DNA of 18,501 nt from Bacteroidales bacterium (GTDB lineage: Bacteria; Bacteroidota; Bacteroidia; Bacteroidales; UBA7960), in contig PWNO01000035.1 of assembly GCA_003557765.1 (NCBI GenBank), forward strand, positions 1 through 18,501, written 5' to 3'. The position numbers and the translations under genes are program-made. Of the stretch, positions 6,732 through 13,227 are shown piece after piece; position 1 is the stretch's first letter, and every line of letters begins with the position of its first letter. The notes under the pieces were generated by a model. It did not search any database. It had not been told where the DNA came from and was given only the letters and a program-made list of their open reading frames with translations.

Positions 6732-7979
6732 TTATTTTGATGGATTCATTACGCGGCCTGAAAATAAAATATTGTGGGTTGCATTATCCTTCACAAAGAA
6801 AAGGAAGGGTCTGTTTGCTCTGAAAACCGGCGGCCGGTCAGTATCAATAGCAGTTTTTCTGATAACGACAACGGCTGTTGCAGCTGCAGCCTCTGTGCCT
6901 TCTTCCCCCACCTCAATCACAGCCTGATGAATGACTTTGTCAAGCACAAGGTCCAAATCACCAGTCATGCCAGAAAAATCAGCATAGCGGCTGAAGGCAT
7001 TTTCCATACCCATTTGTGCCAGAATATCTTCCAGGTCGATTTGTGTATCCGCTTCAAAAGAGGGAACAAATACTTCCACTTCTTGTTTATCCATTTTTCC
7101 GATCATGTCTGCAAATGATGCTGCATGTAAAGTGCGTTCGAATTCTTCCAGCGTCTTGCCTTCCGCAGGGAGCACGAACAACATGGAAAAATCTTCTCCA
7201 TAATAAGGTATTTCCAGCAGTTGCATGCGTTCATCTTCAAAGTAGGCGAGCGTATCGCTTCTGCGCATGAATTCAGTAGACACCATTTCCCCATCCCGGA
7301 GATAAAAAAGGTCTTCCGTGGTCAGGTTTGGATTAAACTCCTTCAACCAGGCGCCCAAAAAATAGATAGCATTGACCAAGACAAGGCGTGTGTCGTTGGT
7401 CAGCACATTGGGTGCGATCAGGTCTTTAATTTTTTCTCTGGTCTCATCATAAACCCACTCATTGATGTCTTTGGTGATCTGCTGGTGGTGTTTCTTGAAA
7501 TTGACCTGAAAAGTCTTGGAGTCGTAATGCTTTTCTACCGTTTCAAAATAGCTATCCAGGAAGTGATAGTCGTCCTGGGCCCATAATGAATTTGCAATGT
7601 TTAGTTCAATGTGATCCTCTGCACGGGTTTTCATCTCCCGCAAATAGGCTCCGTAAGCTTCGTGAAAACGATCCTGGTCCAAGTCGAAATGCATCACTTC
7701 AGCCATTTGCTCCATGGTGATTTCGCGAGCGCCGGCATAGGTCATGGCCAGTGCTGTGGAAATACTAAAGGGAGATACGACCATATTGTCATCTCCTGCA
7801 GGAATCTGGCGCATGAGATCGAAGGCAAACTCGTTGTTTTGCATGGGAATGTCTATTTTTTCTGTTGGTTCCTTGATGCTTTCTTCCTGCGCTTCTGACT
7901 GATGGGTGCGATGCGAACATCCCCAAAGCAATCCGGTTATAAGCAAAAAAAGCATTGTTTTCATCTTCGTGCTTGTCAT
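6732..7979 (-). CDS. Lipoprotein serpin (serine protease inhibitor)
   Basis: A 415-residue serpin (PF00079). The N terminus is a lipoprotein signal with lipobox LLWGC, so Cys21 should be lipidated and the inhibitor anchored in the envelope. The serpin core starts with NNEFAFDLMRQI and MVVSPFSISTALAMTYAGA. Strand and gate segments include LVLVNAIYFLGAWLKEF, and the C-terminal ANRPFLFFVKD and ILFSGRVMNP are conserved. The reactive-centre hinge runs from E359-E-G361-T362 into an alanine run and T, the pattern of inhibitory serpins rather than non-inhibitory ones. Counting P15 from Gly361 puts P1 at Lys375, preceded by Arg374 and followed by Thr, which predicts a trypsin-like target protease. The loop is a few residues longer on the prime side than in antitrypsin, so P1 could shift. 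It is divergent from trxB and abuts the barrel gene. Confidence 0.95.
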   Translation of the reverse strand: MTSTKMKTMLFLLITGLLWGCSHRTHQSEAQEESIKEPTEKIDIPMQNNEFAFDLMRQIPAGDDNMVVSPFSISTALAMTYAGAREITMEQMAEVMHFDLDQDRFHEAYGAYLREMKTRAEDHIELNIANSLWAQDDYHFLDSYFETVEKHYDSKTFQVNFKKHHQQITKDINEWVYDETREKIKDLIAPNVLTNDTRLVLVNAIYFLGAWLKEFNPNLTTEDLFYLRDGEMVSTEFMRRSDTLAYFEDERMQLLEIPYYGEDFSMLFVLPAEGKTLEEFERTLHAASFADMIGKMDKQEVEVFVPSFEADTQIDLEDILAQMGMENAFSRYADFSGMTGDLDLVLDKVIHQAVIEVGEEGTEAAAATAVVVIRKTAIDTDRPPVFRANRPFLFFVKDNATHNILFSGRVMNPSK

Positions 7980-8011
7980 AATGATTGTTTTTAAGGTGAT
8001 AAGGCCATAAA

Positions 8012-8019
8012 CAAACTTA
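8012..8019 (-). promoter_or_regulatory. Candidate -7 element for the serpin-barrel transcript
   Basis: On the minus strand TAAGTTTG (8019-8012) matches TAnnTTTG and lies 33 bases upstream of the serpin start codon. There is no clear TTG at the usual distance (CAG on the plus strand at 8038-8040 is one base off), so only half of the promoter is supported. Confidence 0.35.
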
Positions 8020-8052
8020 CAACTATTTTGCCAAAAACAGTAAATTGCATCA

Positions 8053-8079
8053 TTGTTTTTATTTGTTTTCTTAATTTTG
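8053..8079 (+). promoter_or_regulatory. Promoter candidate for trxB
   Basis: TAATTTTG (8072-8079) matches TAnnTTTG. The nearest TTG (8053-8055) is 16 bases upstream, shorter than the usual 19. The predicted start of transcription is near 8086, which coincides with the left arm of an inverted repeat: GATTGTT 8085-8091 with AACAATC 8125-8131, flanking GCAT/ATGC. Confidence 0.45.
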
Positions 8080-8153
8080 CAGCCGATTGTTCAACAACAT
8101 AGCATGTAGGCCTGCAAGCAATGCAACAATCATCAATTTAAAATGGGATTATC

Positions 8154-9092
8154 ATGAGTGAAAAGCCAGAAAAAGCCAGGTGTTTGATATTGGGTAGTGG
8201 TCCTGCCGGATATACTGCCGCCATTTATGCAGCAAGGGCAGATTTGAAACCCGTCATGTATCAGGGGTTACAACCTGGTGGACAGTTGACGATCACCACA
8301 GATGTGGAAAATTACCCGGGCTATCCCGAAGGTGTCAAGGGACCGGATATGATGGTCGACTTTCAAAAACAAGCCGAACGCTTTGGTACGGATGTCAGGT
8401 TTGGACTAGCCACTTCAGTAGATCTGTCCAAAAGACCATTTAAGGTGGTGATTGATGAAAAGCATGAGGTGGTTGCTGACACCCTGATCATATCAACGGG
8501 GGCTTCAGCCAAGTGGCTTGGTCTTGAATCTGAACAAAAATACAATGGATTTGGTGTGTCTGCATGTGCCACATGTGATGGGTTCTTTTATCGCGGTCAG
8601 ACTGTTGCTGTGGTTGGTGGTGGCGACACGGCCTGTGAAGAGGCTTCTTACCTTTCCAAGCTGTGTAAAAAAGTATACCTTATCCACCGACGCGACGAGC
8701 TCCGTGCTTCCAAGGCCATGCAACACAGGGTCATGAAAGCGGATAATATCGAAATCATCTGGGACCACATACCGAAAGAGATTGTTGGCGACAAATCCGT
8801 AAACGGAGTGATCATCGAAAATGTGAAAACCGGCAAAGTGACCCGCCTGGATATTGAAGGCTTTTTTGTGGCCATTGGACATAAGCCAAACAGTGATATT
8901 TTTAAAGGTCAGCTGGAGATGGATGAAAGCGGATACCTGATAACCAAACCTGATTCCACTGAGACAAATGTTCCTGGGGTATTTGCATCAGGTGACGTGC
9001 AGGACAAAACATTTCGCCAGGCAGTGACCGCTGCAGGTACGGGTTGCATGGCAGCCATTGAAGCAGAAAGGTTCCTGGCCGATCAGGAGTAA
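8154..9092 (+). CDS. trxB: Thioredoxin-disulfide reductase
   Basis: A 312-residue cytoplasmic FAD-dependent reductase that passes electrons from NADPH to thioredoxin. The FAD-binding motif GSGPAGYTAAIYAARA is at about residues 14-29. The redox-active pair is C138-A-T-C141 (CATC), the standard form for low-molecular-weight bacterial TrxB. The NADPH-binding motif GGGDTACEEA follows, then HRRDELRASK (arginines that bind the 2' phosphate). The C-terminal FAD segment is GVFASGDVQDKTFRQAVTAAGTG. Length is normal (about 310-320). It stands alone with its own promoter, divergent from the serpin and convergent with DUF2851. No thioredoxin gene is next to it, but two exported thioredoxin-fold proteins are encoded about 6.5 kb away; they would be served by other reductants unless electrons cross the membrane. 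Confidence 0.98.
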   Translation: MSEKPEKARCLILGSGPAGYTAAIYAARADLKPVMYQGLQPGGQLTITTDVENYPGYPEGVKGPDMMVDFQKQAERFGTDVRFGLATSVDLSKRPFKVVIDEKHEVVADTLIISTGASAKWLGLESEQKYNGFGVSACATCDGFFYRGQTVAVVGGGDTACEEASYLSKLCKKVYLIHRRDELRASKAMQHRVMKADNIEIIWDHIPKEIVGDKSVNGVIIENVKTGKVTRLDIEGFFVAIGHKPNSDIFKGQLEMDESGYLITKPDSTETNVPGVFASGDVQDKTFRQAVTAAGTGCMAAIEAERFLADQE

Positions 9093-9197
9093 TCCGGTGT
9101 GGCAAAAGAAGGGTGTACATTTTTGCAGACTAAACTATTCGTGGCGGAAGCCAAAAAAAAATAATACCTGCTGACGTTTTTCGACGTCTTGTATCTG

Positions 9198-9227
9198 GCC
9201 TGAATGCATGGCATGATACTTACAGGC
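9198..9227. other. Inverted repeat between convergent trxB and DUF2851 genes
   Basis: GCCTG (9198-9202) pairs with CAGGC (9223-9227), with an inner ATGC (9204-9207) and GCAT (9211-9214). A further short repeat, GACGT...ACGTC, sits just upstream near 9173-9188. The 159-base gap between two convergent genes would be expected to hold a terminator, but no stem with a T run is present. Confidence 0.3.
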
Positions 9228-9251
9228 AAACTGTTAATCTTGAAAATAATT

Positions 9252-10529
9252 TTATTTATTGAGTATCTGATGGCCAACCGGGCATTTAAGGCATTTTTTT
9301 GGTAAACAGTAGTTGTTATATAGCTCAATCAAACCCTGCGTTTCGCCTGCATGACCAGCACTACGTCCCGTTTGCTGCCATATCCTGGTAATCCGGTTAT
9401 TCTCAGGAGGAATTCCTGTCAACATGTCCAGGGCGTGTTCGATATGCCCGGGTTGGTTTCTATCCTTCCCATAAACAAACATCAGGGGCGAAATAACATT
9501 GATCAGGATATGATGCACCGTATGGATGCCCATTTTATTTACCCTCCGGGAAGTAGTTTTTCCTAACCGATAATGGGATTTCCAATAATCAGACATGTTG
9601 GAATCAAACCATTTTATCCTGTCTTTATTATCTAACCGCTCCATCATTTTTCTGAATATCCTGGCCTCATGGAAATGAATCATTGCTGCTAACTGCGCAA
9701 TCCGGATGTCCGGGAAATTTGACGGACGCATCCTGGCATATTTCCAGCTACTTTTAGAGATTTTTGGTGGAAGTTCATATTTCTTGCATAAATAACTGTA
9801 TTCATCCTTTAAGCGCTTCGGATAACCTTCCCTGGTGATTGGCTCCAGCAACCCAGCCTGACCAAAGAGCAGTGCTTCAAGCGTGAAGGTGTTATGGTGG
9901 TTTTTTAATATTACATCGAAAGGTGTCCGCTGAATGAGCAGACCAAAAATGCCGGCATTGACTTTCCCTCCAAGATACCTGGCCAGCATGAACAGGCAAA
10001 GCTGCTCCCAGTTATTTCCAAAATATTCAAGATAGCGCTTTGCCGCCAAAGCTTTTCCCTCCATCCGGCAGACAAGCAAACGACAAAGCCAGTGTGTGAA
10101 AATAAAGTCATCAACATAGTATAGCATCTTTGCACAAGCAATGGTGCTTTTATTTTGCATCAGATATACATAATTGCTTGCCAGCTCAGGTTTGCAATAC
10201 TTTTTAATTTCCAGATGGGGTATGGGTTCACCATTTTTCTTTTTTACAATGATATCACAATCGTAAACCACGTGCAGGATGATATTGTCATAAGCCTCGT
10301 CCTCATTGTGTCCATGGGCATACCATAGTGAAGACTTTACATGAATTTCCACATTTCCAGCCCAGCGTGTATTGTCAATTCTAACGCTTGCTGCAGTAAA
10401 ATCAGGGCCGGAGTCATGATTTTCCATGCCGGGCGAAAGCACTTCTATAAGCAGGCCATCAGTGGTTTGTAATGGTTGTTTATTGATCAGGCGATGTTTC
10501 CAAATATAATGCAGAAAATCTTCTTTCAT
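9252..10529 (-). CDS. DUF2851 family protein
   Basis: A 425-residue protein of the DUF2851 family, which I know mainly from Bacteroidota; function is not established. Conserved parts are GMENHDSGPDFTAASVRI (about 34-51), a following GNVEIHVKSSLWYAHGH and a strand region NIILHVVYDCDI. The GPDF...VEIH spacing resembles a PD-(D/E)XK-like nuclease core, but this is only my inference. The middle is helical and rich in aromatic residues (DVILKNHHNTFTLEAL). The C terminus ends with three cysteines, C408-x4-C413-x2-C416, in YCLPKKCLKCPVG, followed by a nearby histidine, a possible metal site. No signal peptide or membrane segment is present. It is divergent from the coiled-coil/zapA operon and convergent with trxB. 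Confidence 0.88.
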   Translation of the reverse strand: MKEDFLHYIWKHRLINKQPLQTTDGLLIEVLSPGMENHDSGPDFTAASVRIDNTRWAGNVEIHVKSSLWYAHGHNEDEAYDNIILHVVYDCDIIVKKKNGEPIPHLEIKKYCKPELASNYVYLMQNKSTIACAKMLYYVDDFIFTHWLCRLLVCRMEGKALAAKRYLEYFGNNWEQLCLFMLARYLGGKVNAGIFGLLIQRTPFDVILKNHHNTFTLEALLFGQAGLLEPITREGYPKRLKDEYSYLCKKYELPPKISKSSWKYARMRPSNFPDIRIAQLAAMIHFHEARIFRKMMERLDNKDRIKWFDSNMSDYWKSHYRLGKTTSRRVNKMGIHTVHHILINVISPLMFVYGKDRNQPGHIEHALDMLTGIPPENNRITRIWQQTGRSAGHAGETQGLIELYNNYCLPKKCLKCPVGHQILNK

Positions 10530-10635
10530 GCAGGCAGAATTTTATTTTATCTGTAAATATAATATATATTGTTTTATTTGAAATAATTTTCTATTAAAAA
10601 TTAATTGTAACATATTGAACCATTAAAAAAAATGG

Positions 10636-10665
10636 TTGTTTTTTTTAGAAATTATTGTACATTTG
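10636..10665 (+). promoter_or_regulatory. Strong Bacteroidota-type promoter of the zapA region
   Basis: TTG (10636-10638), a 19-base spacer and TACATTTG (10658-10665) match the Bacteroidota consensus closely. Predicted transcription starts near 10672, about 19 bases before the coiled-coil gene. The surrounding gap (10530-10690) is very AT-rich with runs of A and T, as is common upstream of active promoters. Confidence 0.65.
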
Positions 10666-10690
10666 TGTTAAGTAAAACTATCGTGGGTTC

Positions 10691-10975
10691 ATGGATGAAA
10701 TCACACTGGTCCTTGAAAATATTGAATACAAGCTGAAAAAATTGCTGGAACGCAAGGAAAAACTAGCTCACAGGATAGATGAACTGGAGAATGACAATAA
10801 GACTTTGCGTGAACAAATCAGCAAAATCAATGGCAAAAATGCGCAATTGCGTGAAGAGCTCATTGTGGTGAAGTCAGCAAAATCATTGGATGGTGTGGAT
10901 CGTTCCATGGCAAAGCAAAAGATTAATGAACTTTTGCGGGAAATCGAAAAATCTACCGTGCTATTAAACAAATAG
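10691..10975 (+). CDS. Small coiled-coil protein, ZapB-like, upstream of zapA
   Basis: A 94-residue, almost wholly helical protein. Residues about 1-65 form a heptad coiled coil (IEYKLKKLLERKEKLAHRID, then ENDNKTLREQISKINGKNAQ), rich in Lys, Glu and Leu, followed by a linker and a short C-terminal helix (INELLREIEKSTVLLNK). It has no signal peptide or membrane segment. It does not show a named catalytic motif. Its position 10 bases upstream of zapA, under one promoter, suggests a cell-division role, perhaps like the ZapB coiled-coil protein that bridges ZapA in other bacteria. That assignment is from context and shape, not from sequence identity I can see. The start ATG 10691 is the first in frame after the promoter. 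Confidence 0.7.
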   Translation: MDEITLVLENIEYKLKKLLERKEKLAHRIDELENDNKTLREQISKINGKNAQLREELIVVKSAKSLDGVDRSMAKQKINELLREIEKSTVLLNK

Positions 10976-10985
10976 GCACACTCGT

Positions 10986-11282
10986 ATGAGAGATCAACGT
11001 ATATCAGTTATAATCGCAGAGCGTCCTTATAGGCTGACTGTCAAAAGTGAGAGAGAAGAGCAGGTTTTCAGGAGTGCAGCAGGACTTGTAGGGGATAAAA
11101 TGCAGGATTACGCTAAAAATTTTGCTTATAGGGATAAACAAGACCTGTTGGCAATGGTTAACCTGCAATTTGCAGTCGAATATTTACGTTTAGATAGTAC
11201 AGCAAAGGAGCACCAGCTGATACTTGACCGGCTGAAGAAACTGGACGCAATACTGGATCAAGGTCTTACAGTTACGAGTTGA
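10986..11282 (+). CDS. zapA: Cell division protein ZapA
   Basis: A 98-residue ZapA-type protein, which binds FtsZ and promotes lateral bundling of its filaments at the division ring. The N-terminal beta hairpin ISVIIAERPYRLTVKSEREE and the following helix FRSAAGLVGDKMQDYAKNF are typical. The rest is a long helix (DLLAMVNLQFAVEYLRL, then KEHQLILDRLKKLDAIL) expected to form the tetrameric coiled coil. Length is normal. It begins 10 bases after the coiled-coil gene, and both share the promoter at 10636. The stop codon is followed by the 6S RNA region and rny, an order also familiar from other Bacteroidota. Confidence 0.85.
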   Translation: MRDQRISVIIAERPYRLTVKSEREEQVFRSAAGLVGDKMQDYAKNFAYRDKQDLLAMVNLQFAVEYLRLDSTAKEHQLILDRLKKLDAILDQGLTVTS

Positions 11283-11303
11283 ACGTTCTTTGAAAGACAT
11301 TTC

Positions 11304-11519
11304 GATATAACCCGCATTAATTCAAATGCACGTTTTTGAAACTCAACACTATTAATCGATTAGGGTAACGTTCGGGGTTTCCAGGACAGGCCTCAATACT
11401 GCCGGTTTTCCGGTAGTATCCCCTTCAGGGGGCAGTGGACGTCCGAAGAATCCTGACTCCCTTAACCATGTATAGCTGGGGTTTCATAAAACCTCGTTGG
11501 ATTATATGCGGGTTTTTTT
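11304..11519 (+). ncRNA. ssrS: 6S RNA, between zapA and rny
   Basis: The 264-base gap between zapA and rny contains a long structured segment that I read as 6S RNA, the RNA polymerase regulator. The two ends are complementary: AACCCGCAT (11309-11317) with ATGCGGGTT (11506-11514), with GATATAA (11304-11310) able to pair further with TTATATC after the T run. Inside is a 9-bp stem with a TTTT loop (11397-11405 with 11410-11418), then a CCCC/GGGG hairpin (11420-11431), and TTCGG/CCGAA (11371-11375 with 11443-11447), giving a long rod with internal loops. A second stem lies at 11478-11495. The T run at 11513-11519 is a likely terminator. Placement next to zapA is the usual site for ssrS in several bacterial groups. 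The exact ends are uncertain. Confidence 0.72.
11478..11495 (+). other. 7-bp hairpin in the 3' part of the 6S RNA region
   Basis: GGGGTTT (11478-11484) and AAACCTC (11489-11495) form a 7-bp stem with one G-T pair and the 4-base loop CATA. It probably belongs to the central region of the 6S RNA; alternatively AAAACC (11488-11493) could pair with GGTTTT (11511-11516) to make the terminator stem. Confidence 0.45.
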
Positions 11520-11546
11520 ATATCTAACCAATAAAACATTAGCGAT

Positions 11547-13106
11547 ATGATTATATTATTCACAACTTCTGTTGTACAGATTGTCATTGTAGCAGCCGTC
11601 TCAATCGGGCTGGGCACATTGGTAGCCGGTACGATTATGCGGAAAACAATCATCCGCAAGAGTCAGCATATCCTCAGAGAAGCCAAGACCGAGGCAGAGG
11701 TCATCAAAAAGGAAAAGATCCTGCAAGCAAAGGAAAAGTTTCTCCAGCTCAAGGCCGAACATGAAAAACAGGTCAATGAGAAGAATCAGAAACTCACGGC
11801 GGCAGAAAACAAGATCAAGCAGCGTGAGTCTACGTTCTCCCAGAAGATGGAGGATTTACAGCGCAAGCAGAACGAGGTCAATACCATTCGGGAAAACCTG
11901 AACAATCAGCTGGAGATCCTTAACAAAAAGCAAACCGAGCTTGAGAAGAGCCATAAGCAGCAACTGGAGCAACTTGAAGCGATTAGTGGCATGTCTGCCC
12001 AGGAAGCGAAAGGCCAGCTGGTGGAGGCCCTGAAGCAGGAAGCGCAATCGGATGCCCAGGCTTATGTGAAGGAGGTGATGGAAGAGGCTAAATTATCTGC
12101 CAATATGGAGGCAAAAAAGCTGGTGATCCAGTCATTGCAGCGCACAGCCACAGAAGCGGCTATCGAGAACAGCGTATCCGTATTTCCTATCGAAAGCGAT
12201 GAGATCAAAGGCCGGATCATTGGTCGTGAAGGACGGAACATCAGGGCACTGGAAGCCGCCACCGGCGTGGAGATCATTGTAGACGACACCCCGGAGGCTA
12301 TTATTCTCAGTGGATTTGACCCTGTGCGTAGAGAGGTGGCACGGTTATCCCTGCACAAGTTAGTCACCGACGGACGCATTCATCCGGCTCGCATTGAAGA
12401 GGTCGTAGCGAAAACCCAAAAACAAATTGATCAGGAAATCATGGACCTGGGTAAACGTACGGCCATTGACCTTGGAATACATGGCATGCACCATGAGCTT
12501 CTGCGCCTGGTTGGCAGAATGAAATACCGCTCTTCCTATGGCCAAAACCTTCTGCAGCACTCTAAAGAGGTTGCAAACCTTGCAGCCACCATGGCATCAG
12601 AACTTGGCCTCAACCCAAAAATCGCCAAAAGAGCTGCTTTGCTGCACGATATTGGCAAAGTGCCGGACAACGAACCAGAATTGCCACACGCAGTATTAGG
12701 TATGAAACTCGCTGAGAAGTATAAAGAGAAACCAGAAGTGTGCAATGCCATTGGCTCACATCATGATGAAGTGGAAATGAATAGTATGATTTCACCCATT
12801 ATTCAGGTTTGTGATGCCATATCGGGCGCAAGACCTGGCGCAAGACGCGAGGTGGTTGAGTCATACATCAAACGCCTGAATGACCTCGAAGAGCTGGCAT
12901 TATCCTATCCAGGCGTGGTTAAGACATACGCCATCCAAGCTGGTCGCGAGTTGCGCGTAATTGTGGGCAGCGAGAAAATCTCAGATGCTGAGGCAGATCA
13001 AATATCCCAGGACCTCAGTAAGAAAATCCAGACGGAAATGACCTATCCCGGACAAATTAAAATTACAGTCATCAGGGAAACCAGGGCCGTAGCCTATGCC
13101 AAATAA
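11547..13106 (+). CDS. rny: Ribonuclease Y
   Basis: A 519-residue membrane-anchored endoribonuclease that starts mRNA decay. Residues about 1-28 are the N-terminal membrane helix. Residues about 35-190 form a long charged coiled coil (Lys, Glu, Gln-rich). A KH RNA-binding domain follows, with [21 protein letters not shown] (GxxG loop GREG) and [14 protein letters not shown]. The HD domain has the metal-binding pair H367-D368 in [12 protein letters not shown] and a downstream histidine in IGSHHDEVE. The tail includes [16 protein letters not shown] and [17 protein letters not shown], conserved to the end. Length is normal. It starts only 27 bases after the T run of the 6S RNA, and no TAnnTTTG site is visible in between, so it may rely on read-through from upstream. 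A strong terminator follows it. Confidence 0.97.
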   Translation: MIILFTTSVVQIVIVAAVSIGLGTLVAGTIMRKTIIRKSQHILREAKTEAEVIKKEKILQAKEKFLQLKAEHEKQVNEKNQKLTAAENKIKQRESTFSQKMEDLQRKQNEVNTIRENLNNQLEILNKKQTELEKSHKQQLEQLEAISGMSAQEAKGQLVEALKQEAQSDAQAYVKEVMEEAKLSANMEAKKLVIQSLQRTATEAAIENSVSVFPIESDEIKGRIIGREGRNIRALEAATGVEIIVDDTPEAIILSGFDPVRREVARLSLHKLVTDGRIHPARIEEVVAKTQKQIDQEIMDLGKRTAIDLGIHGMHHELLRLVGRMKYRSSYGQNLLQHSKEVANLAATMASELGLNPKIAKRAALLHDIGKVPDNEPELPHAVLGMKLAEKYKEKPEVCNAIGSHHDEVEMNSMISPIIQVCDAISGARPGARREVVESYIKRLNDLEELALSYPGVVKTYAIQAGRELRVIVGSEKISDAEADQISQDLSKKIQTEMTYPGQIKITVIRETRAVAYAK

Positions 13107-13142
13107 TACGCGATGGCTCATTAGAAGGTAAAGCATTGCATC

Positions 13143-13178
13143 AAAAAAGCACCTGTATAAGCGCACAGGTGCTTTTTT
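13143..13178. terminator. Bidirectional intrinsic terminator
   Basis: A6 plus GCACCTGT (13143-13156) pairs with ACAGGTGC plus T6 (13165-13178), with an 8-base loop. The stem is GC-rich and flanked by A on the left and T on the right, so it terminates rny on the plus strand and the TPR-histidine kinase gene on the minus strand. Confidence 0.9.
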
Positions 13179-13227
13179 AATTTACTTTTAATTTCTAATA
13201 CAGGTTAAACGCCGAATGATTGATAGA

